From contig NZ_CP066783.1 in NCBI RefSeq assembly GCF_019186805.1, forward strand, positions 2,555,501 to 2,619,500: a stretch of 64,000 nucleotides of DNA, read 5' to 3'. Below, in pieces: positions 16,877 to 23,802 of this stretch. A program made the translations under genes and the position numbers. The notes below the pieces were generated by a model. It was not told the origin of the DNA and ran no database searches. It worked only from the letters and a program-made list of their open reading frames with translations. Source of the stretch: Comamonas fluminis. GTDB lineage: Bacteria > Pseudomonadota > Gammaproteobacteria > Burkholderiales > Burkholderiaceae_C. Within the stretch, counting starts at the first letter, position 1. Every line of letters starts with the position of its first letter.

Positions 16877-18286
16877 ATGTCAGAAATTACGCACCCGTCC
16901 CAGTTGCCCGCCGTTGACAAGCTTTTGCTGCAAAAGCCCATGGAAGCCCTGCGCCAGAGCTATGGGCTGGATGCTTGCACGCGGGCCGTGCGCGAGGTGC
17001 TGGCCCAGACGCGCAGCCGCGTTCTGGCAGGCGAAGCCATTACAGCCACACCCGCTGATCTGATTGCACTGGCCGAGCAGCAACTGAAAAAGCAGTTTGC
17101 CCCCAGACTGCGCCCCGTCTTCAACCTCACCGGCACCGTGTTGCACACCAACCTGGGCCGCGCCCTGCTGCCCCAGGCCGCCATTGATGCCGTGGTGCAA
17201 GCCATGAGCGCGCCCGCCAATCTGGAATACGACCTGGAAGACGGCAGCCGCGGCGACCGTGATGATCTGGTGGAGTCGCTGATCTGCGAGCTGACGGGCG
17301 CGGAAGCTGCCACCATCGTCAACAACAATGCCGCCGCCGTGCTGCTGGTTCTGTCCACCCTGGCGCTGAACAAGGAAGTCATCGTCTCGCGCGGTGAACT
17401 GGTGGAGATTGGCGGCGCTTTTCGCATTCCCGATGTGATGACGCGTGCCGGTGCAAAGCTGGTGGAAGTTGGCACCACCAACCGCACGCATGAAAAAGAC
17501 TATGCAGGCGCCATCACCGAAAACACTGCAGCACTGATGAAGGTGCACTGCAGCAACTACGCCATCAGCGGCTTTACCAAGTCGGTCAGCGACGCCGACG
17601 TGGCTGGTATTTCCCATGAAAAGGGTCTGCCCATGATCGTGGACCTGGGTAGCGGCACGCTCATCGATATGCGCGACTGGGGCCTTCCCTACGAGGTAAC
17701 GGTGCGCGAAACCGTAGAGTCTGGTGCCGACATCGTCACCTTCAGTGGCGACAAGCTGCTGGGCGGTCCACAGGCCGGCATCATCGTGGGCAAGAAAGAG
17801 CTGATTGCCCAGATCAAGAAAAACCCGCTCAAGCGCGCCCTGCGCGTGGGCAAGATCACCATGGCTGCACTGGAGCCCACACTGCGCCTGTACCTCAACC
17901 CCGAAACCCTGGCGCAGGAGCTGACGACGCTGCGCCTGTTCACACGCAAAGCGGCCGATATGCAGGCCCAGGCCGAGCAACTGCTCGCGCCGCTGCAAGC
18001 CGCGCTGGGTGCGAACTTTGTGGTGGAGGTCGCGCCCATGACCAGCCAGATCGGCAGCGGCGCCCTGCCTGTAGAAAGCCTGCCCAGCTTTGGCCTGAAA
18101 ATCTATCCCGCCAGCGGCAAACAGGCGGGCCGCCAGCTCAATCAGCTGGAGTCACGCTTTCGCGCCCTGCCCCGCCCCGTCATCGGCCGCCTGCGCGATG
18201 ATGCCTACTGGCTGGACCTGCGTTGCCTGGAAGCTTTCGCCCAGGCCGAGTTCGTTCAGCAGTTTCCCCAGTTAACCTCCGCTTAG
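16877..18286 (+). CDS. selA: L-seryl-tRNA(Sec) selenium transferase
   Basis: A 469-residue PLP enzyme converting seryl-tRNA(Sec) to selenocysteyl-tRNA(Sec) with selenophosphate. The PLP lysine is Lys293 in FSGDKLLGGPQAG (E. coli Lys295). Other family motifs are NLTGTVLHTNLGRALL, NNNAAAVLLVL and VDLGSGTLID. Length matches the family (about 463). The start ATG 16877 begins the conserved N-terminal domain. It heads a sel cluster: a small gene follows after 9 bp, then selB. Confidence 0.96.
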   Translation: MSEITHPSQLPAVDKLLLQKPMEALRQSYGLDACTRAVREVLAQTRSRVLAGEAITATPADLIALAEQQLKKQFAPRLRPVFNLTGTVLHTNLGRALLPQAAIDAVVQAMSAPANLEYDLEDGSRGDRDDLVESLICELTGAEAATIVNNNAAAVLLVLSTLALNKEVIVSRGELVEIGGAFRIPDVMTRAGAKLVEVGTTNRTHEKDYAGAITENTAALMKVHCSNYAISGFTKSVSDADVAGISHEKGLPMIVDLGSGTLIDMRDWGLPYEVTVRETVESGADIVTFSGDKLLGGPQAGIIVGKKELIAQIKKNPLKRALRVGKITMAALEPTLRLYLNPETLAQELTTLRLFTRKAADMQAQAEQLLAPLQAALGANFVVEVAPMTSQIGSGALPVESLPSFGLKIYPASGKQAGRQLNQLESRFRALPRPVIGRLRDDAYWLDLRCLEAFAQAEFVQQFPQLTSA

Positions 18287-18295
18287 GACAGCTCC

Positions 18296-18544
18296 ATGGC
18301 CCCAGCAGACCTTGACGACAGCGAAGACCGCCAGGTCGATGTGCACAGCGCCGAAGTGCCTGCTGGCATCAGGGCCGCAGCACTCTCGCGCTGGCAGCCG
18401 GGGCACAGCCTGTGGCGCTGCCCGCGCCTGTCGGCGCCGCGCGGCCCACTGGGCATTCTGGGCATAGGCCAGCGCAGCGTTGTCATCGAATGGTGGCAGC
18501 TTGATGCCGATGGGGATCTGGTGGAAGCCTACTGGGAAAAATAG
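18296..18544 (+). CDS. small unknown protein between selA and selB
   Basis: An 82-residue protein starting 9 bp after selA and ending 62 bp before selB, on the same strand. Codon third positions are strongly G/C, as in its neighbours, which supports real coding. It has no signal peptide and no membrane segment. The N-terminus is acidic. The second half has a Pro/Arg patch ([12 protein letters not shown]) and then a Trp-rich end ([21 protein letters not shown]). I do not recognise the family. Its place suggests a link to selenocysteine synthesis or simple co-transcription. A single Cys near residue 43 could be relevant, but that is speculation. Confidence 0.65.
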   Translation: MAPADLDDSEDRQVDVHSAEVPAGIRAAALSRWQPGHSLWRCPRLSAPRGPLGILGIGQRSVVIEWWQLDADGDLVEAYWEK

Positions 18545-18558
18545 AAAAACTGCCTTTT

Positions 18559-18596
18559 GCGCTTATCCATAAAGCGTTATTAGCTAGCATAAAGAT
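18559..18596. repeat. dispersed palindromic repeat copy
   Basis: GCGCTTATCCATAAAGCGTT followed by TTAGCTAGCATAAAG in the gap before selB. This is a degenerate copy of the family seen at 3391-3440, close enough to selB to lie in its leader. Confidence 0.6.
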
Positions 18597-18606
18597 AGTA
18601 AAAACA

Positions 18607-20532
18607 ATGATTATTGGCACAGCAGGCCATATTGACCACGGCAAAACCACCCTGGTCGGCGCACTCACCGGCGTGGAGACAGACCGCCTCAAGGAAGAAA
18701 AAGCACGCGGCATTTCCATCGAACTGGGCTATGCCTACGCGCCGCTGGCCAACGGCGATGTGCTGGGCATTATTGATGTGCCCGGCCACGAAAAATTCGT
18801 GCACACGATGGCCGCCGGCGCCGTGGGCATTGACCATGCGCTGCTCGTCATTGCCGCCGACGACGGCATCATGCCGCAGACCATAGAGCACCTGGAAATT
18901 CTGCAACTGCTGGGTGTTCAGCAAGGCACGGTGGCGCTGACCAAGGTGGATCGCGCTGCCCGTGAGCGCATAGACGAAGTGCGCGCCGAAATCGAAGCCA
19001 TTCTGTCAGTCACCGCTCTGGCCGATGCCCCCATCTTTGAAACCGCCGCCGCCCAGCCCAATGACCCCGGCGTCTGGGCCCTGCGCCAGCACCTCGATCT
19101 GCAAGCCCAGCAAATGCCCGCGCGGGCACGCGACGGGCTGTTTCGCCTGGCGGTGGACCGTGTGTTCACCCTCTCCGGGCAAGGCACGGTTGTGACCGGC
19201 ACCGTCTTCAACGGCCAGGTCAAAGTGGGCGACACACTGATCCACTCCGCCACCGGCAAGCCCGTGCGCGTGCGCAGCATTCATGCGCAAAATCAGTCCA
19301 GCGACACAGGCGTTGCCGGCCAGCGCTGCGCGCTGAACCTGGCAGGCATTTCCAAAGAAGAAATCGAGCGCGGCGACTGGATGGCCGATGCACGGGTGCT
19401 GCAATCCACTGACCGCATCGACATCCACCTGCTGGCCGAAGCCCCGCCCCTGCAGCAATGGACGCCTGTACACGTGCATCTGGGCACCCGTCGCACCACA
19501 GCCCATATTGCGCTGCTGCAAGACGCGGCCATTGAGCCTGGCACCGAAGCCCGCGTGCAACTGGTGCTGGATGCACCCATGTTCACTGTGCCCGGCGACC
19601 GCTTGATTCTGCGCAACGCACAGGCCAGCCGCACCATTGCTGGCGGCATGGTGCTGGACCCCTATGCCCCCGCGCGCAAGCGCCGAAGCGCCGAGCGCAT
19701 GGCCTATCTCGATGCGATGGAGCAACTCATCCGCCATCAGGACTTTGCCGCCCTGATTGCTCAAGCACCGCACGGCATTGCACTGTCGCAGTTGATGCGA
19801 CTGAGCGGTCACGCCCTTGACTCCAGCAAGCCCGTGCCGGGCACCATCACCTTGCCTATCGGCAACGGCGATGCCCTGGTTCTGAACGAGCAACGCTGGC
19901 AAGCCCTGCAAAACCAGACGCTGCAGGCGCTGGAGCGCTTTCACGAAAAATCCCCCGACGAGCCCGGCGTCAACGCAGCACGCCTGCGCCGCATGGCCCT
20001 GCCCGGCCTGCAGCAAGCCGCGCATGATGCGCTGTACCAGGCCCTACTGGAAGCCCTGCTGGCCCAAAAGCTGCTGGCCAGCTCCGGGGCTTGGCTGCAC
20101 CTGCCAGCACACAGCGTGCAGCTGTCAGATGCTGAACAGACACTGGCGCAAAAGCTGCTGCCCGCTATTGACGCAGGCCGCTACGACCCGCCCTGGGTGC
20201 GCGATCTGGCCCGCGACCATGGTGCGGGCGAAGAAGTGGTGCGCCAGCTGCTCAAAAAGCTCTCACGTCAGGGCCTGCTGTTTCAGGTGGTCAAAGACCT
20301 GTTCTACACGCCCTCTCGCATGGACGAACTGGCTGCTCTGACAGCCCAGCTGGCAGCAACCGCAAGCAACCACGAGGTGGAAGCCCGGGCCTTCCGTGAC
20401 GCCACCGACCTGGGCCGCAAGCGCGCCATTCAGATTCTGGAATTCTTCGACCGCATCGGCTACACCCGCCGCGTGCGCGATGCGCATATGCTGCGCCCCG
20501 ATGTGCAGTGGCAGACCTCCACATCACAGTAA
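18607..20532 (+). CDS. selB: selenocysteine-specific elongation factor SelB
   Basis: A 641-residue translation GTPase that carries Sec-tRNA(Sec) to UGA codons marked by a SECIS. The G1 motif is GHIDHGKT (residues 7-14), with the G2 region [12 protein letters not shown]3 DVPGHEKF and G4 TKVD. EF-Tu-like domains II/III follow. The C-terminal third carries the winged-helix repeats that bind the SECIS RNA ([23 protein letters not shown] and [23 protein letters not shown]). Length is in the family range. No strong ribosome-binding site is visible before ATG 18607. Confidence 0.96.
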   Translation: MIIGTAGHIDHGKTTLVGALTGVETDRLKEEKARGISIELGYAYAPLANGDVLGIIDVPGHEKFVHTMAAGAVGIDHALLVIAADDGIMPQTIEHLEILQLLGVQQGTVALTKVDRAARERIDEVRAEIEAILSVTALADAPIFETAAAQPNDPGVWALRQHLDLQAQQMPARARDGLFRLAVDRVFTLSGQGTVVTGTVFNGQVKVGDTLIHSATGKPVRVRSIHAQNQSSDTGVAGQRCALNLAGISKEEIERGDWMADARVLQSTDRIDIHLLAEAPPLQQWTPVHVHLGTRRTTAHIALLQDAAIEPGTEARVQLVLDAPMFTVPGDRLILRNAQASRTIAGGMVLDPYAPARKRRSAERMAYLDAMEQLIRHQDFAALIAQAPHGIALSQLMRLSGHALDSSKPVPGTITLPIGNGDALVLNEQRWQALQNQTLQALERFHEKSPDEPGVNAARLRRMALPGLQQAAHDALYQALLEALLAQKLLASSGAWLHLPAHSVQLSDAEQTLAQKLLPAIDAGRYDPPWVRDLARDHGAGEEVVRQLLKKLSRQGLLFQVVKDLFYTPSRMDELAALTAQLAATASNHEVEARAFRDATDLGRKRAIQILEFFDRIGYTRRVRDAHMLRPDVQWQTSTSQ

Positions 20533-20540
20533 CGCCGCTG

Positions 20541-20582
20541 CAGCGCAATAGTGCATTGCGCTGGCAGCTATCAGTTTGATAG
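20541..20582. repeat. hairpin after selB within a dispersed repeat copy
   Basis: AGCGCAAT (20542-20549) / ATTGCGCT (20555-20562) forms a perfect 8-bp stem, followed by GGCAGCTATC and TTTGATAG. It matches the repeat family and might also help to end selB transcripts, although there is no T-run. Confidence 0.55.
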
Positions 20583-20638
20583 AAGACTGTTTCAGCAGGC
20601 CATCGCTGTGTGAGCCCAATCGCCTGCTCAATGCTGGC

Positions 20639-20644
20639 TACAAT
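20639..20644 (+). promoter_or_regulatory. possible -10 box for selC
   Basis: TACAAT lies 48 bp before the mature tRNA-Sec 5' end. No good -35 hexamer is seen at the expected spacing, so the call is weak. Confidence 0.3.
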
Positions 20645-20691
20645 CCTCTATCTTCTACAAGAGTGAAGCGCTGCCTTCGCTGCTTGCACAA

Positions 20692-20787
20692 GGAAGGCAA
20701 TCGTGCCCGGTGGCGCGGCCAGGCTTCAAACCTGGTGGGGGGCGTCAGCCGCTCCCGGGTTGGTTCGACTCCAGCTGCTTTCCGCCA
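20692..20787 (+). tRNA. selC: tRNA-Sec (anticodon TCA)
   Basis: A 96-nt tRNA(Sec) gene. The 8-bp acceptor stem (GGAAGGCA pairing with TGCTTTCC through one G-U), discriminator G and encoded CCA are clear. The anticodon stem CCAGG/CCTGG encloses loop CTTCAAA with anticodon TCA at 20726-20728. A long variable arm follows, and the T arm is GTTGG-TTCGACT-CCAGC. The extra acceptor base pair and the length are specific to selenocysteine tRNAs. It is downstream of selB in the same direction, with a gap of about 160 bp. Confidence 0.95.
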
Positions 20788-20803
20788 TTTCTTTTTACCT
20801 TAT

Positions 20804-21601
20804 CTATCTCACATGAATCGCGCCTGTGAGATTGCCTTGTTCATAAACAAGCTCAATGGCAGCCCCCGCATGAGCAGGATGCTGGGCCAGGTACTCGATT
20901 CCCGCCAGCCGCTGGAACTGATAACCCAGTCCAGAAAACAGTGCCAGCAGTTCCTCCCGCTGCTGAGCAAACCAGTCGTGATCCCAAGCTTCAAACAGAA
21001 TCGGCGGGTAACCATGATCGGCAAGAAACCGGAGCCCCCCGCGAAGCACTTCTGCCTCCAGCCCCTCTACATCCATCTTGATCAAGCAAGGCGACTTTCT
21101 GAGCGCCAGCTCATCCAGTCGAATCATCCGCACAGAGTGTTTCTCTGCCTTCATGGACTGCTCGATCGCATGGTTTTCACGATAGGTCTGAACCAGAGAA
21201 AAAGCACCAATATTGGTGTTGCCTGAATAATTCACCTCAGGAATATCTATCTCGCCACTCTCTCGCCCCAGCGCCTGCTGATAGGCGTGACAGTTATCAA
21301 GGCGGTTAAGCAAAATATTGGCGCACAGCTGATAGAACACAATTCGCTGAGGCTCAAAAGCAAGCACTTGGCCCGAGGATTTGGCAATATCCTTGGCCAC
21401 AGGCACGGCATAGGCACCAAGATTCGCGCCAATATCCAGAATCAGCGGCGCCTCTGCACCCTGGTAGAACAATCTGGAGATATCCAGAATGTGCTGCTCC
21501 CAGCGCCCATCGCGAAACAAGTGGTTGGAGATGTAATCAGGCCCGGCAAACAGTAAAAAATCCCCGCTATCCGTCTGTACCTGGCTCAATCTTGGAAGCA
21601 T
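20804..21601 (-). CDS. FkbM-family methyltransferase
   Basis: A 265-residue SAM-dependent methyltransferase. Motif I is ILDIGANLGAYAVPVA, and the FkbM signatures VLAFEPQR and IKMDVEGLEAEVLRGG are present. Members methylate sugars, lipids or natural products; the substrate here is unknown. The frame opens at 21766, but ATG 21601 has GGAG eight bases upstream and avoids the 3' end of the adjacent acetyltransferase gene, so it is preferred (ATG 21682 is possible). The gene is visibly richer in A/T than its neighbours (for example 21180-21320) and ends 16 bp from the 3' end of tRNA-Sec, a common site for foreign DNA, which suggests later acquisition. Confidence 0.82.
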   Translation of the reverse strand: MLPRLSQVQTDSGDFLLFAGPDYISNHLFRDGRWEQHILDISRLFYQGAEAPLILDIGANLGAYAVPVAKDIAKSSGQVLAFEPQRIVFYQLCANILLNRLDNCHAYQQALGRESGEIDIPEVNYSGNTNIGAFSLVQTYRENHAIEQSMKAEKHSVRMIRLDELALRKSPCLIKMDVEGLEAEVLRGGLRFLADHGYPPILFEAWDHDWFAQQREELLALFSGLGYQFQRLAGIEYLAQHPAHAGAAIELVYEQGNLTGAIHVR

Positions 21602-21650
21602 GTCATCAACTCCATTTCGATTTAGAAGATCTATTCCTGCTGCGGCTCTT

Positions 21651-22475
21651 TCAGCCTTGGCCAATGCGATAGTGATAGCCATACACCGGTTCAAAGCCCA
21701 GTGATGCATACAGCGTCTGCGCCACATGGTTGCTGCCTGCCACCTGCAGATCGGTACTGCGAACACCTTGCTCTGCCGCCCAACGCAGCAGCCCCTTGAT
21801 CAGCATACGGCCCAGACCCCGGCCACGCATTTGCGGCGCCACCACCACGTCATACAAACCAGCGGCCTCTTTTTCCAGCACCGCCAGGCCCCATGCCACG
21901 GCCTGGCCATTTTGCACAATGCGGGCATAGCCGCAGCGCAGGCCAATGCGGTCCACGATCGCGCTGTGTAAGGCTTGCTGGTGTGGCGAGAGGGAGCTGG
22001 CTGTGCAAACACCCTCCAGCCAGGAGTGACTCAAAGCCTGCTCCACCACGATGGCCGGCCCCTGCAAATCGGCTTGCTGCCCTCGCCTGTGCATGAACAA
22101 GGATGGGTCTTGCAATTGGTAGCCACGTGCTTGCAGCAGCGCGTCCACCTCAACATTGGCCAGCGGCGAGATTCTGAAGATGCACGGCTGCCCCATGCGG
22201 GCATAAACCTGCTCGATTTCATGCAGCAGTGGCTCATCCAGCGCTGCGCCTGCCTGCATGGCATTGGCCGAGTTTGCCCGCTTGGTATAGCCGCCCGCCG
22301 CGCGCACAACCCAGCCGCCCATCAGCAGGGTCTGCGGGGCCGGCCATGCATTGAAACTGCGCCGCTCCAGATGCAGAACATCGGCCCCCTGCAAACTACC
22401 CTGCAACGGCCACCGGCAAAAGCTGGCATTGAGGGCTTGCGGCTCCAGAAACGCTACGGGTGTCTGTCTCGTCAT
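21651..22475 (-). CDS. GNAT-family N-acetyltransferase
   Basis: A 274-residue protein with a C-terminal GNAT fold. The acetyl-CoA pyrophosphate loop is MRGRGLGRMLIKGLL, followed by AQTLYASLGFEPVYGYHYR, the usual end of the fold. The N-terminal 120 residues are a separate, partly GNAT-like domain (CIFRISPLANVEVDALLQARGY). The substrate is not evident. It converges on tRNA-Sec together with the FkbM gene and is divergent from selD. The start ATG 22475 is the first methionine of the conserved frame. Confidence 0.85.
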   Translation of the reverse strand: MTRQTPVAFLEPQALNASFCRWPLQGSLQGADVLHLERRSFNAWPAPQTLLMGGWVVRAAGGYTKRANSANAMQAGAALDEPLLHEIEQVYARMGQPCIFRISPLANVEVDALLQARGYQLQDPSLFMHRRGQQADLQGPAIVVEQALSHSWLEGVCTASSLSPHQQALHSAIVDRIGLRCGYARIVQNGQAVAWGLAVLEKEAAGLYDVVVAPQMRGRGLGRMLIKGLLRWAAEQGVRSTDLQVAGSNHVAQTLYASLGFEPVYGYHYRIGQG

Positions 22476-22677
22476 GATTTGATGGGCGCTACCCGCATGG
22501 GGCCAATGTCCTGACGGCTTGCTGCAGGATGGGCCGCGACTGCCCTTTGTTTATCTGCGGGGTCGATAATAGAAGACTGCCGTGCAAATTTTGCCGCTGG
22601 ACTCAACCCAAAGGCTAGTCGCGCGGCCATTTTTTATCAATGCAGTCCTGCTGTGGCTGCTATTTGTCTCGATTGCC

Positions 22678-23745
22678 ATGAACACAAACTCCGCCTCCGA
22701 ACCCTCCACGCCTCGCCTGACTTCGCTGTCCCACGGCGGCGGCTGCGGCTGCAAGATCGCCCCCGGTGTGCTGTCGGAGTTGCTGGCCAAGAGCAATCTG
22801 CCCAAGCAGTTTTTCCCCGACCTACTGGTCGGCACCGAGACCGCTGATGACGCCGCCGTCTACAAGATCAACGACGAGCAGGCCATTGTGGCAACGACGG
22901 ACTTTTTCATGCCCATCGTCGACGACCCGTATGACTTTGGCCGCATTGCCGCAACCAATGCGCTTTCCGATATTTACGCCATGGGCGGCACGCCGCTGAT
23001 GGCGCTGGCCATTGTGGGCATGCCCATCAATGTGCTGCCCCACGATGTGATTGCCAAGATTCTGGAAGGCGGCGAATCCGTCTGCCGCGACGCGGGCATT
23101 CCCCTGGCGGGCGGCCACTCGATTGACTCGGTCGAGCCCATCTATGGCCTGGTCGGTATCGGCATCGTCAACCCCAAACAGATGAAGCGCAACGCCGATG
23201 CCAAGGCGGGCGACGTGCTGATTCTGGGCAAGCCCCTGGGCGTGGGCATTCTGTCGGCTGCGCTGAAAAAGAACCTGCTGGACGACGCGGGCTACCGCGC
23301 CATGGTGGATGCAACCACCAAGCTCAACCGCCCCGGCGCAGACCTCTCCAAGCTCGATGGCGTGCATGCACTGACCGATGTGACCGGCTTTGGCCTGCTG
23401 GGCCACGGGCTGGAACTGGCACGCGGCGCAGGTCTGACTGCCCGCATCGACAGCGCCAAGCTGCCCGTGCTGCCCGGCGTGCAGGCGCTGGCCGAGCAAG
23501 GCGTCTTCACCGGCGCATCGGGCCGCAACTGGGCGTCCTACGGCGCGTCCGTCGAATTGGGCGCATCGGTCAGCGATGCACAAAAGGCTTTGCTGACGGA
23601 CCCGCAAACCTCCGGCGGCCTGCTGGTGTCCTGCGCACCTGAAGCGGTGCAGCAAGTGCTCAAGGCTTTTGCCGACAGCGGCTTTGCCGATGCTGCCATC
23701 GTTGGAAAAATGGAGTCGGGCAGTGCCAAGGTCTGCGTAGATTAA
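22678..23745 (+). CDS. selD: selenide, water dikinase (selenophosphate synthetase)
   Basis: A 355-residue PurM-fold enzyme making selenophosphate from selenide and ATP, the Se donor for SelA and SelU. The N-terminal Gly-rich loop HGGGCGCK carries catalytic Cys23 (Cys here, not Sec) and Lys26. ATP/metal motifs include DDAAVY and TDFFMPIVDDPYDFGRIAATNALSDIYAMGG, and the C-terminus contains DPQTSGGLLVSC. The frame is open to 22582, but that extension encodes a hydrophobic stretch foreign to SelD, so ATG 22678 is preferred although no clear ribosome-binding site precedes it. A strong terminator follows. Confidence 0.95.
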   Translation: MNTNSASEPSTPRLTSLSHGGGCGCKIAPGVLSELLAKSNLPKQFFPDLLVGTETADDAAVYKINDEQAIVATTDFFMPIVDDPYDFGRIAATNALSDIYAMGGTPLMALAIVGMPINVLPHDVIAKILEGGESVCRDAGIPLAGGHSIDSVEPIYGLVGIGIVNPKQMKRNADAKAGDVLILGKPLGVGILSAALKKNLLDDAGYRAMVDATTKLNRPGADLSKLDGVHALTDVTGFGLLGHGLELARGAGLTARIDSAKLPVLPGVQALAEQGVFTGASGRNWASYGASVELGASVSDAQKALLTDPQTSGGLLVSCAPEAVQQVLKAFADSGFADAAIVGKMESGSAKVCVD

Positions 23746-23765
23746 GCGCAGGAAGCTATAAAAAA

Positions 23766-23789
23766 GGGAGCCGGATGGCTCCCTTTTTT
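23766..23789 (+). terminator. intrinsic terminator after selD
   Basis: GGGAGCC (23766-23772), loop GGAT, GGCTCCC (23777-23783), then six T. A-rich bases on the other side would let it also serve the convergent acylase gene. Confidence 0.9.
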
Positions 23790-23802
23790 CTTCCCCAGTT
23801 GT

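Noticed and set aside
20576..21226. 216-codon plus-strand frame over tRNA-Sec
   Set aside because: It spans the tRNA gene and the antisense of the FkbM methyltransferase gene; no protein features.
22582..22677. N-terminal extension of SelD with a hydrophobic segment
   Set aside because: SelD is cytoplasmic and its conserved part begins shortly after ATG 22678; the extension looks like intergenic sequence.
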